This document shows, piece after piece, positions 17,092 through 25,095 of a DNA stretch of 64,000 bases (position 1 is the stretch's first letter; every line of letters starts with the position of its first letter). A model generated the notes under the pieces. The model worked only from the letters and a program-made list of their open reading frames with translations, was not told the origin of the DNA and did not search any database. The translations under genes were made by a program, and so were the position numbers. This DNA is from an uncultured Poribacteria bacterium (lineage in GTDB: Bacteria; Poribacteria; WGA-4E; WGA-3G): contig OX638316.1 of NCBI GenBank assembly GCA_951812525.1, positions 2,080,630 through 2,144,629 of the forward strand. The letters are read 5' to 3'.

Positions 17092-18516
17092 ATGAAGAAT
17101 GTGTTGGTAATCGACGACGATGAGAAAATCTGTTGGGCGTTTGAGCAATTCTTGGAGGGCGAAGGCTACTGCCCCAGCATTGCGAACAACGCTGAGGAAG
17201 GTTTGCGCCGCATCGCAGCTGGTAAGCCGGATGTCGTTTTACTTGACGTGAGACTGCCGGGCATGAGTGGATTGGAGGCGTTGGAGGAAATTAGAGCGCG
17301 CCACCCGTGGGTGATTGTAATTATCATCACGGCGTATGACGATGTGGAGACGACAATAGAGGCGATGCGCCTGCAGGCGTTTGATTTTGTCCCGAAACCG
17401 ATTGATTTGGACATCGTCAGGAGTGTGCTGGATCGCGCTTTTCGTACACAATCTGTCCGTAGTGCCTTGCCTGCGGATACAGAAGACGATTCACCGATGG
17501 CAGAGGTTGGACATCGACTGGTTGGAAGAAGCAGTCAGATGCGTGAGATTTACAAGCTTATTGGTGTTATGGCAAGCAATACGGTAACAGTCTTGATTGA
17601 AGGCGAGACAGGGACAGGAAAAGACCTTGTTGCGCGCGCAATCCATGTCGGAAGTGAACGCAAGGAGAGACCATTTATTCCTGTTGATTGTGGGGCACTG
17701 CCTGATGAACTTTTGGAGAGCGAACTGTTTGGGTATGAAGAAGGCGCGTTCACAGGTGCGAGAACTGAAGGGAAACCCGGACGGTTTGAATTGGCTGATG
17801 GCGGGACGCTTTTCCTTGATGAGGTAGGTAATATGACCCCGGCGTTACAGGTGAAGCTGCTACGCGCCCTACAGACACAAGAGATTGAGCGATTGGGTGG
17901 AACCCGTACGCTTAAGGTGGATGTCCGCGTCATTGCCGCTACCAATCAAGAACTCGGTGATATGGTGAAGCGCGGACAGTTTCGCGAGGACCTCTATTAC
18001 CGTTTCAAACGCGTTGCGCTCCATCTCCCACCTTTGCGTGAGCGTCAAGAAGATATTCCATTACTCGTTACACATTTTTTGCAGTTGATCCAAGAAGAAC
18101 TTGGTAAACCGATCCGTGGTATCTCCGAAGACGGGATGAAATTGCTGCAGGATTACACATGGCCCGGCAACGTTCGAGAATTAGAAAATTGCCTCAGAAG
18201 TGCCGCAGCACTCTGTAGAGCAGATGTGATTCTCCCAGACGATCTACCGGCAGAAATCCATACAGGGGACCAAGCAGCTTCTACAGACGCATCGGAACTG
18301 GTGACCTCTTTCAAGTCCGTTCTGCAAGATATTGCAATGGAAGCGATTTCCGAAGAAAAATCTGGGCTTTACGATGAGGTTGTTGCTACATTGGATAAGG
18401 CACTGATTGAACTGGTGTTAGATGAGTATTCGGGCAATCATAGTAAAACAGCCGACTTGCTAGGCATGAGTCGAACCACTCTTTTAAAAAAGATTAGGCA
18501 AGCCGATACTGAATAA
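17092..18516 (+). CDS. Sigma-54-dependent response regulator (NtrC family)
   Basis: The 474-residue regulator has all three NtrC modules. The receiver (1-120) has acidic Asp8/Asp9, phospho-acceptor Asp52 (LLDVRLPG) and Lys102. The AAA+ domain (about 143-375) has Walker A GETGTGKD at 171-178, the sigma-54-contacting GAFTGA loop at 218-223 and Walker B TLFLDE. A Fis-type helix-turn-helix ends the protein (NHSKTADLLGMSRTTLLKKIRQ region). It should activate sigma-54 promoters when phosphorylated. No sensor kinase gene is adjacent, so its signal is unknown. Confidence 0.94.
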   Translation: MKNVLVIDDDEKICWAFEQFLEGEGYCPSIANNAEEGLRRIAAGKPDVVLLDVRLPGMSGLEALEEIRARHPWVIVIIITAYDDVETTIEAMRLQAFDFVPKPIDLDIVRSVLDRAFRTQSVRSALPADTEDDSPMAEVGHRLVGRSSQMREIYKLIGVMASNTVTVLIEGETGTGKDLVARAIHVGSERKERPFIPVDCGALPDELLESELFGYEEGAFTGARTEGKPGRFELADGGTLFLDEVGNMTPALQVKLLRALQTQEIERLGGTRTLKVDVRVIAATNQELGDMVKRGQFREDLYYRFKRVALHLPPLRERQEDIPLLVTHFLQLIQEELGKPIRGISEDGMKLLQDYTWPGNVRELENCLRSAAALCRADVILPDDLPAEIHTGDQAASTDASELVTSFKSVLQDIAMEAISEEKSGLYDEVVATLDKALIELVLDEYSGNHSKTADLLGMSRTTLLKKIRQADTE

Positions 18517-18542
18517 ACAGGTCGCTACAGGAGAAAAACGTC

Positions 18543-19259
18543 ATGGATTCGTGGATTCGGATCGCGCACCGCGGGGCATCGGGTATTGCTCCGGAGAATA
18601 CGCTCGCTGCGTTTAAGAAGGCAATTGAAATAGGTGTTGATGCCGTTGAACTCGACCTACACGGCACCGCTGACGGTGAGGTAGTGGTGATACACGATGC
18701 TTCCTTGGATCGAACGACTGACCACCGCGGTCTTGTTAACCAAACTGCCTTGGAAACGATCAAACGTGCTGATGCGGGTGGGTGGTTTGGTGCCGAATTT
18801 GCTGGTGAACCTGTACCGACGCTTGCAGAGGCACTGGAATGTATCGGAGAAAAAACCGTTGCGCTTCTGGAAATCAAAGATCCGCTGATAGCCGAAGCAG
18901 TCGTGGCAAAGGTGCGCGAAACCCAGACCTTAAATCTAACCGTTATTATCTCCTTCCACACCACCGTTTTAGAAACCGTTCGCACGTTAGAGCCGCGCAT
19001 TCCGACGGGATGGCTCATCGGAAACCATGACAATCAGGTCGCTCCTGAGCAGTTGTGTCAACAGTTAGGCGAACTTGGCAGCAGCCTGTTGAACGTTAAT
19101 CACCAATTGATCACAGCGGAATTTGCCTACGAAATCCGATGCCGTGGGATTGCGCTGTGGTGCTGGACTGTCGATGATGTCGTTCGTATGCGCGAAATGA
19201 AGGCGTTCGGTGTACAGGGTATTACCTCAAACTATCCTGAGCGTTTCGCCGAAGTTTAG
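18543..19259 (+). CDS. Glycerophosphodiester phosphodiesterase
   Basis: This 238-residue cytoplasmic TIM-barrel enzyme hydrolyses glycerophosphodiesters to glycerol-3-phosphate and an alcohol. Family residues are intact: His9 (AHRGASGIAPENT), Glu36 and Asp38 (VELDLHGT) and His51 (VIHDASLDRTT). There is no signal peptide, as in UgpQ rather than periplasmic GlpQ. It lies 26 bases after the sigma-54 regulator on the same strand and is convergent with the MurJ-like gene. Confidence 0.92.
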   Translation: MDSWIRIAHRGASGIAPENTLAAFKKAIEIGVDAVELDLHGTADGEVVVIHDASLDRTTDHRGLVNQTALETIKRADAGGWFGAEFAGEPVPTLAEALECIGEKTVALLEIKDPLIAEAVVAKVRETQTLNLTVIISFHTTVLETVRTLEPRIPTGWLIGNHDNQVAPEQLCQQLGELGSSLLNVNHQLITAEFAYEIRCRGIALWCWTVDDVVRMREMKAFGVQGITSNYPERFAEV

Positions 19260-19263
19260 TCGC

Positions 19264-19290
19264 TGCTTGGAAACCAAGTGCCCTTGTTTT
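19264..19290 (+). terminator. Possible terminator between glpQ/ugpQ-like and murJ-like genes
   Basis: A short stem CTTGG-AAA-CCAAG, extendable by two wobble pairs, is followed by GCCCTTGTTTTTCG. It lies just after the phosphodiesterase stop in a 34-base convergent gap. The stem is weak, so this is tentative. Confidence 0.3.
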
Positions 19291-19293
19291 TCG

Positions 19294-20622
19294 TTATTTT
19301 TGTCGCCAGAACGCAACTGCAATATACGCAAGAATCGGATAAGATAACAGGGCAGTTGACCAGGCAATCCCCTCTAATCCCCAATATTTCATGAAGAACC
19401 AATTGAGAAACGGGTTCAGGATAAGCCTGATAAGCGTTGCTGTGAAAACAGTTCGGTGCGCTTGGCGTGCCAAGTGTGCGCGGATCAGTAACCTGCTGAT
19501 TAAACGCGGAAGCATCCCGATTAGATAGATCCCAAGCAGGGACGCAATGTGGTTCTGTCCTGCCTCTGACAATTGCCCATGTCCATACAGCACGGCGACG
19601 ATGTCCGATCGGAAAAGATAGAACAGGACGAGGAACGGGGCCATCAGCACCAGTAATGCGATAACACCTTGCCAGACGCTTCGTTGTAGCTGCTGGGTGT
19701 CTTCTGCGTGTGACTCGGATGCGGATATCTTCGCCCAGTGTGATAGCAGAATAGGTAGTGTGACACCTGTGAGCGTTTCAGGGATTGCACACAAGCGGAG
19801 TGAGTAATCAAGTTTAGATACTGAGCTTGTGCCTAATGTACTTGCCATGCCCCTGTCAACAACTGGGTTTAACCCGTCAGAGATCGCTGCGCCTATCATC
19901 GGTAGACACTGCCGTAGGAACGATTTGGTATATTGTGTCTCTTGCCGATTGATTTTTAAGTCCCGTACGCGTAGGTTCAGCACAGCACAGCATCGCGGAA
20001 GCAAGATAAGTACTTGAAAGATCTCACCGAGGATCAGTGCGAACGGTATGCTAAACCAAGCCAGAGCAGGCATGAACAAATAGATAGCACCAATAACGAA
20101 AACAGCTCGGATTCCTTGTAGGATGACTGGCAATTGGAATGCCTGGTAGGTGTCTAAGACAGCTTTGAGCATCCAGCGAACTGAGGAGACGATCGCAAAG
20201 ATGAGGAAGCCGCAGACGATACCGATGGTGGTGGACGGGGCGAGTCCCACGTTTGGGAAAAAGAGTTGAGAAACCGTCCATGAAATGCCGACTAACAGAC
20301 AACAAAGTCCCGGCATTATTCTGATATACACAGCGGAGATGGATTGTACACAGCGTTGTGCTTCGGTCTCGCCCTTTGCGCGGGCTTCGGCTAACAACGG
20401 AACGAGAACGGAATAGGCAGAGGCAGCACTGAGCGACTCAATCAGGAATACGGCGATAGCCCAGTAATAGTAGATAAAGTCCATCTCTGCTGTGTCGCCG
20501 AACCAGTTAGCGAGAACAATGTAGATGAGAAGCGTACCAGCACGTCCGATGAGACTGAGTGGCGCAACAATGAGGACGTTTTTGAGGATGGATGACTCTG
20601 TTTGGGGGGCATTATTGAGCAT
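19294..20622 (-). CDS. MurJ/MviN-like lipid II (or lipid-linked glycan) flippase
   Basis: The 442-residue integral membrane protein has about 12 or more hydrophobic segments and belongs to the MOP exporter superfamily. PLSLIGRAGTLLIYIVLANWFG at the start, GAAISDGLNPVVDRGMASTLG and LLGIYLIGMLPRLISRLLIRAHLA resemble MurJ/MviN. Arg residues typical of the central cavity of MurJ appear present (VVDRGMA, RLISRLLIR). I use the ATG of MLNNAPQTESS; an upstream TTG lacks a good binding site. It is downstream of the sulfatase gene on the same strand. An O-antigen or exopolysaccharide flippase is the main alternative. Confidence 0.75.
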   Translation of the reverse strand: MLNNAPQTESSILKNVLIVAPLSLIGRAGTLLIYIVLANWFGDTAEMDFIYYYWAIAVFLIESLSAASAYSVLVPLLAEARAKGETEAQRCVQSISAVYIRIMPGLCCLLVGISWTVSQLFFPNVGLAPSTTIGIVCGFLIFAIVSSVRWMLKAVLDTYQAFQLPVILQGIRAVFVIGAIYLFMPALAWFSIPFALILGEIFQVLILLPRCCAVLNLRVRDLKINRQETQYTKSFLRQCLPMIGAAISDGLNPVVDRGMASTLGTSSVSKLDYSLRLCAIPETLTGVTLPILLSHWAKISASESHAEDTQQLQRSVWQGVIALLVLMAPFLVLFYLFRSDIVAVLYGHGQLSEAGQNHIASLLGIYLIGMLPRLISRLLIRAHLARQAHRTVFTATLIRLILNPFLNWFFMKYWGLEGIAWSTALLSYPILAYIAVAFWRQK

Positions 20623-20711
20623 GAAGCGACTGATGAGAAAGCGTGAAGTAAACAGAGTTGAGGATCCATGTAGCCCCAACTCTGCCAATTACTGAAAATT
20701 AGGGTGTTCTG

Positions 20712-21989
20712 CTATGGTTGCCATCTCACATTGCCCGCTTTCTGCGTTTCTGCCTGAAGCAGACGACTCATCTCTCCAAAGAGTTCTGCATGTGTTTCCA
20801 CGTTGTTTGTTGTTTCCAGTGGATCGCTCGATAAATCGTAGAGTTCTAACGGTTCAAAGGGTCTGTTGTGGAGTAGCTTAATGTCACCCTGTCGGACTGC
20901 GTGTTGGGGTTGACCGAAAAACGTTCCGCCTCCTTCCCTACGTAACCAGTAGAGAATACGCTCCGAGAGATCCTGTTGTTCACCTTGAAGTGTCTGCCAG
21001 ATTGAACGTCCTTCGATCTCATGAGTGATAGGCGCATCTGCCACCTCACATACCGTCGGGAAGAGATCCATGAGCAACGCCACCTGATCCGTGACATGAC
21101 CTTCTGGGATGTGTCCGGGCCACATCGCACACGTTGGGACTCGGATGCCGCCTTCATACATATCGCCTTTCTGACCGCGGAGTGGACCGTTGTGTGCCCC
21201 GACCTTCATGTCGCCGCCGTTGTCAGACGTGTAGATAACAAGCGTGTTAGACAACTGATCGGTCTCAACAAGCGTGTCAAGCACGCGTCCGATGCCGGCA
21301 TCCATGTGTTCAACGAGGGCAATATATTTGGCACGTTGTGGCGAGATATCTGGTTCGCGTTCCCGCACGCGTTCCACCCAATCGTCAGGGGGTTGGATCG
21401 GGGTGTGCGGTGCGTTGTAGGCGAGATAGAGGAAGAAAGGGTCAGACGATTGTGCTTGCGAACGAATGAAGTCCATACTCCATTCTGTAAAGAGATCTGT
21501 GGCGTGTCCGCTTGGGTCAATCGTTTCAAGGTCATGTCGCATGTAATTTATATCGTGACGGAGGTGCGTATAGTAGTCGTCCATCATGTCGCCGAGGAAG
21601 CCGTGGAAATGGTCGAAGCCGCGCTTACAGGGATGATTCTCGGGTTGAAGTCCGAGGTGCCACTTACCGATGAGTGCAGTATGATAATCTTTCTGTTTCA
21701 AGGCTGATGGGAGTGTGATAGCATCTTGTCTGAAATAGCCCCAACTGTTTTCTGGATGCGTGCGGATTACACCTGGAACTCCAGCGCGGTCAGGGTAGCG
21801 CCCGGTCATGAGAGAAGCTCTGCTGGGGGAACAGACCGATGAATTTGCGTAGAATTTAGTAAACCGTGCGCCGCCTGCAGCGATCCGATCGATGTGTGGT
21901 GTCTGAATTGCTGGACCGTTGTGTGCTGAGATATCGCCGTAGCCGTGGTCATCGGCGAGGATGAGAAGAACGTTTGGTGATTTTGCCAT
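20712..21989 (-). CDS. Sulfatase (arylsulfatase family, Cys-type)
   Basis: The 425-residue enzyme removes sulfate esters from sugars or aryl compounds. The formylglycine signature is C53-S-P-S-R57, so an FGE or anSME maturase is needed; none is in the window. Metal-site residues Asp13-Asp14 (LADDHGYGD), KWHLG and TSDNGGD are all present. There is no obvious N-terminal signal peptide, so as drawn the enzyme would be cytoplasmic, or the true start lies elsewhere. Its neighbours (LamG proteins, mannonate dehydratase, GH32-like genes) suggest degradation of sulfated polysaccharides, such as those of a marine host. Confidence 0.92.
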   Translation of the reverse strand: MAKSPNVLLILADDHGYGDISAHNGPAIQTPHIDRIAAGGARFTKFYANSSVCSPSRASLMTGRYPDRAGVPGVIRTHPENSWGYFRQDAITLPSALKQKDYHTALIGKWHLGLQPENHPCKRGFDHFHGFLGDMMDDYYTHLRHDINYMRHDLETIDPSGHATDLFTEWSMDFIRSQAQSSDPFFLYLAYNAPHTPIQPPDDWVERVREREPDISPQRAKYIALVEHMDAGIGRVLDTLVETDQLSNTLVIYTSDNGGDMKVGAHNGPLRGQKGDMYEGGIRVPTCAMWPGHIPEGHVTDQVALLMDLFPTVCEVADAPITHEIEGRSIWQTLQGEQQDLSERILYWLRREGGGTFFGQPQHAVRQGDIKLLHNRPFEPLELYDLSSDPLETTNNVETHAELFGEMSRLLQAETQKAGNVRWQP

Positions 21990-22050
21990 AGTTATCTCCG
22001 TGTTAGCTAATGGGCTCAGTCATGCTGTTTCCTTACAGCAAACGTCCAGA

Positions 22051-22098
22051 AAATAGGTGCAGCCAGTCGTTCAGGGATCAGACCAGCTGCACCTATTT
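22051..22098 (-). terminator. Terminator-like inverted repeat after LamG gene
   Basis: A perfect 13-bp inverted repeat (AAATAGGTGCAGC / GCTGCACCTATTT) with a 22-base loop lies 7 bases beyond the stop codon of the LamG gene on the minus strand; a short T run follows. The long loop makes it a weaker terminator call than the one at 9712. Confidence 0.5.
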
Positions 22099-22105
22099 AT
22101 TTAGT

Positions 22106-22888
22106 CTATTGTCGAGCCTTGATACCTGCCCATGTAGTGGCAAGTTTGCCAGCAGGCTCAACGGGCAGTAGGGTCAATAGACCCTTCTCCATCAAATCTG
22201 TTATATCCTCTTCTTCCAGTATAGAAGCGAAGATTGCGACCTCATAGAGCATACCGTCAAGCGTCTCTGAGGTATTTTGGGTCCAACCGCCGATGTTGAC
22301 GTCAGTGTCATTGCGAGGTGCAGGTTTACCCATCCCAGCAGCAGAACCGATTTCCTCACCGTTTTCGTAGATTATGATCTTATCCTTTGCGTCGTAGACA
22401 GCGGTCATATACAACCATTCATCTTTCTTTACCTGACTTTGATTCCAAGCCCCTTTCCAGCCGCCGTTCGCAAAGTAAGCTTCCCAGCCGGTACCAGTGC
22501 TGCTTGTCCTGAAAGCGTAATTTGCTATTGTGCCACCTGCAGGTCTTTTGCCGAGAATATGTCCATAACCGTTCTCGGATTTATTCACATAAGCCCAGGC
22601 AGTAATTGACCACTCCTCTTCAAGATACATACTATCGGAGTCTGGAATGATAACCCGATCATCTTGTCCGTTTAAACTTAGGGCGGGACCGTCTTGTCCT
22701 TTGACCCATTTTCCTCCCTGAAGTTCACCGTGATTCTCGTTTCCAGAGATATCCTCAATCTCCTTGCCTTTACCTTCGTCAAGCAGCCAAATGCCTCTTG
22801 CTGTGCTAAAATCAATCTCCGCGTAAGTTTGGACTGTGAAGGTTAGACAGATGGTGATAATCGCTAAGCAAACTATAATGGTTTTCAT
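22106..22888 (-). CDS. Secreted LamG-domain protein with C-terminal TTWG tag (copy 1)
   Basis: The 260-residue protein has a signal peptide cut after TYA (before EIDFSTARG), then one LamG / concanavalin-A-like domain (about 28-230) with ARGIWLLDEGKG, LSLNGQDDRVIIPDS, WSITAWAYVNKSENGYGHILGK and LDGMLYEVAIFASIL. Such domains bind carbohydrate or matrix proteins in a Ca2+-dependent manner. The C-terminus carries the shared signature PVEPAGKLATTWAGIK. It is a tandem copy of the next gene on the minus strand. GGAGG precedes the ATG. No catalytic domain is present, so it is probably a surface or secreted adhesin-like protein. Confidence 0.85.
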   Translation of the reverse strand: MKTIIVCLAIITICLTFTVQTYAEIDFSTARGIWLLDEGKGKEIEDISGNENHGELQGGKWVKGQDGPALSLNGQDDRVIIPDSDSMYLEEEWSITAWAYVNKSENGYGHILGKRPAGGTIANYAFRTSSTGTGWEAYFANGGWKGAWNQSQVKKDEWLYMTAVYDAKDKIIIYENGEEIGSAAGMGKPAPRNDTDVNIGGWTQNTSETLDGMLYEVAIFASILEEEDITDLMEKGLLTLLPVEPAGKLATTWAGIKARQ

Positions 22889-22982
22889 TTTTACCTCCTA
22901 AAGGTTGAATTTACCATTAAGGAACGTTTTGACGCATTGCGTCACGCTAACTGAAACCAATCAACCTACTGTTCTGCATCTA

Positions 22983-23762
22983 TTATTGAGATTTGATAGT
23001 TGCCCACGTAGTTGCAAGTTTGCCAGAAGCCTCAACAGCCGTTAGGGACGATAAACCCCTATCCATCAAATTTTCTATATCCTCTTGTTCCAGTATGGAA
23101 GCGAAGATTGCGACCTCATAGAGCATGCCGTCAAGGGTCTCTGTCGTGTTGTTAGTCCATCCGCCGATGTTAACATCGGTATCATTTCGAGGTCCCGGTC
23201 CACCCATCCCACCGACGGAACCGATTTCCTCAGCATTTTCATAGATCGTAATGGTGTCGTTTGCATCGTAGACTGCGGTCATATACAACCATTCGTCTTT
23301 CTTTACTGAGCCTTGATTCCAAGCCCCTCTCCAGCCGTCTCGCGCGAAGTAAGCTTCCCAACCGGTGCCGGTGCTGTTTGTCCTGAAGGCAAAATTTGCC
23401 ACGGTTCCAGATGCAGGTCTTTTGCCGAGAATATGCCCATAACCGTTCTCGGTTGTATTCACGAAAGCCCAAGCAGTGATCGTCCACGCCTCTTCGAGAT
23501 ACATACTATCGGAGTCTGGAATGATAACCCGATCATCTTGTCCGTTTAAACTTAGGGCAGGTCCATCTTGTCCGTCAGCCCATTCTCCGCCCTGAAGTTC
23601 ACCGTGATTTTCGTTTCCAGAACTATCGTTGATAATGTTGCCTTCACCTTCATCGAGTAGCCAAATGCCTCTTGCCGTGCTAAAATCAATCTCCGCGTAG
23701 GTATGGACTGTGAAGATCAGGCTAATGGTGATAATCGCTAAACAAACTATACTGGTTTTCAT
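22983..23762 (-). CDS. Secreted LamG-domain protein with C-terminal TTWG tag (copy 2)
   Basis: This 259-residue paralogue of the preceding entry has the same signal peptide type (MKTSIVCLAIITISLIFTVH), the same single LamG domain and the C-terminal signature VEASGKLATTWATIK. The two proteins match over most of their length and their upstream sequences also match, showing a recent tandem duplication. Differences cluster in loops (for example GARDGWRGAWNQGSVKK against ANGGWKGAWNQSQVKK), as expected if ligand preference is drifting. The ATG of MKTS has GGAGG seven bases upstream; a longer in-frame start is unlikely. Confidence 0.85.
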   Translation of the reverse strand: MKTSIVCLAIITISLIFTVHTYAEIDFSTARGIWLLDEGEGNIINDSSGNENHGELQGGEWADGQDGPALSLNGQDDRVIIPDSDSMYLEEAWTITAWAFVNTTENGYGHILGKRPASGTVANFAFRTNSTGTGWEAYFARDGWRGAWNQGSVKKDEWLYMTAVYDANDTITIYENAEEIGSVGGMGGPGPRNDTDVNIGGWTNNTTETLDGMLYEVAIFASILEQEDIENLMDRGLSSLTAVEASGKLATTWATIKSQ

Positions 23763-23841
23763 TTTACCTCCTAAAGGTTGCATTTGCCATTAAGGGACGT
23801 TTTGACTCATTGTGTCCCGCTAACTGAAACCGATCAACTTG

Positions 23842-24837
23842 CTATTCCGAATTTACCGCCTGAATCAGGGCGATAATGTATCCAAACTGGAACGCCCACG
23901 CTTGTCGAACTCTGCCAGAAACGCCAGGCGGCGATGTGTCATCTGAGTGTGATGGCGCATGGTCGGGCATCAACATGTAGGGATATTCTACATCTCGAAG
24001 CGTCTGTGCAACCTTGTGCATGTCTAAGTGTCCCTCATCGGGCCACACCTCTTGGAAATTGTGTAATCCACCACGGATGTTGCGGAAGTGAATGTTGAAA
24101 AGCTTCTTTCGCTCGCCGAAATATCGAAGAATTTCGTAAAACTCGGTGCTGGGATCGTCTAAACCCTCCGAAACTGTGCCACAGCAGAAATTAAAGCCGT
24201 GATATGGGCTGTCTGCAATTTCAGAGAAGCGTTTTAAACCGTCAAACACCGGATAATTCCACCGTTCAACACCTCTCAAGATAGGTGCGGGCGGATCGTT
24301 TGGGTGGCAAGCCATCTGAACACGATTCGCCTCAGCGACTGGAATTACGCGCTCAAGAAAGTAAGCAACCCGGTCAAACGCCTCTTCACGACTCACCTCG
24401 CCTGCCTCTGAGAGCGTTTCGTTATCGTACTTGGAGAAGTCAAAAGTACTGTAGCGTGAGCCGCCTCGTCCGAGTGTGCTCTCTGTCCGCTGATGATTCA
24501 GGATGCAGAAGTTATAATTCAGTCCCCTTAATCCTGCCGCTGCAGCATTCTCAATCATTTTACAGACCGCATCGAGATCCTTATCGCGCTGTGAATCTTG
24601 TGCAAGTGTAATACTCCTCGGAAGCCCAATGTGAATCATTTCAAGACTAATTCCTGCTTCCCCCGCTTCTGCCTTGTGCCGAATCAGCGTTTCGGTTTCA
24701 GTGTTCTCAACGGAGGCGTCCATGTGTGTTACACCGTGGCGAACGAGGAATGCTAACTCTTTAGCGGATGTTCCGATCCCCTGCACACCAACGTGCATCG
24801 CCGCCTTTTTACCTGATTGCTTTTCAGTTCTGTCCAT
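23842..24837 (-). CDS. Mannonate dehydratase (UxuA-like)
   Basis: The 331-residue TIM-barrel enzyme resembles UxuA, which dehydrates D-mannonate to 2-keto-3-deoxygluconate in hexuronate catabolism. Metal-ligand segments expected for UxuA are seen: MACHPNDPP, NFCCGTVSE, NIHFRNIRGG and PDHAPSH near the C-terminus. I use the ATG of MDRTEKQ because AAGGAG lies just upstream. It follows the LamG pair on the same strand, about 80 bases upstream of it. A relative within the xylose-isomerase-like sugar isomerase superfamily is the alternative. The product would feed KDG kinase/aldolase, not found here. Confidence 0.8.
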   Translation of the reverse strand: MDRTEKQSGKKAAMHVGVQGIGTSAKELAFLVRHGVTHMDASVENTETETLIRHKAEAGEAGISLEMIHIGLPRSITLAQDSQRDKDLDAVCKMIENAAAAGLRGLNYNFCILNHQRTESTLGRGGSRYSTFDFSKYDNETLSEAGEVSREEAFDRVAYFLERVIPVAEANRVQMACHPNDPPAPILRGVERWNYPVFDGLKRFSEIADSPYHGFNFCCGTVSEGLDDPSTEFYEILRYFGERKKLFNIHFRNIRGGLHNFQEVWPDEGHLDMHKVAQTLRDVEYPYMLMPDHAPSHSDDTSPPGVSGRVRQAWAFQFGYIIALIQAVNSE

Positions 24838-24981
24838 CGTTTCCTTCTCCTTTGACAATCGGATGTCCTAATCAATGTGTTGCACTAAGAGAACACACTG
24901 GCATTATAACAGTCCTTGAAAGATGTGTCAAATGAAAATAAAGGGTATTCGGTTATCGGTTTTTGGGTGTCGAAAATGGTT

Positions 24982-25003
24982 GCGATCGGGAGATTGCTCC
25001 TAC
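24982..25003 (-). repeat. GTAG-hairpin (REP-like) repeat
   Basis: On the minus strand GTAGGA is followed by a small hairpin (GCAATC / GATCGC, with wobble pairs). It matches the GTAG-plus-hairpin pattern of the other intergenic repeats in this window and lies in the promoter region of the first GH32-like gene. Confidence 0.5.
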
Positions 25004-25095
25004 AGAAGAACAGAAATTTTCTGGACATGCAATCAAGTCTATGCTATTCTGAGAGCTACAGAATTTCATAAAGATTAGATAACAGAGGAGACACG

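Noticed and set aside
21021-21707. 228-codon open frame on the plus strand inside the sulfatase gene
   Set aside because: It lies opposite conserved sulfatase motifs on the minus strand and has no recognisable domain, so it is an antisense shadow.
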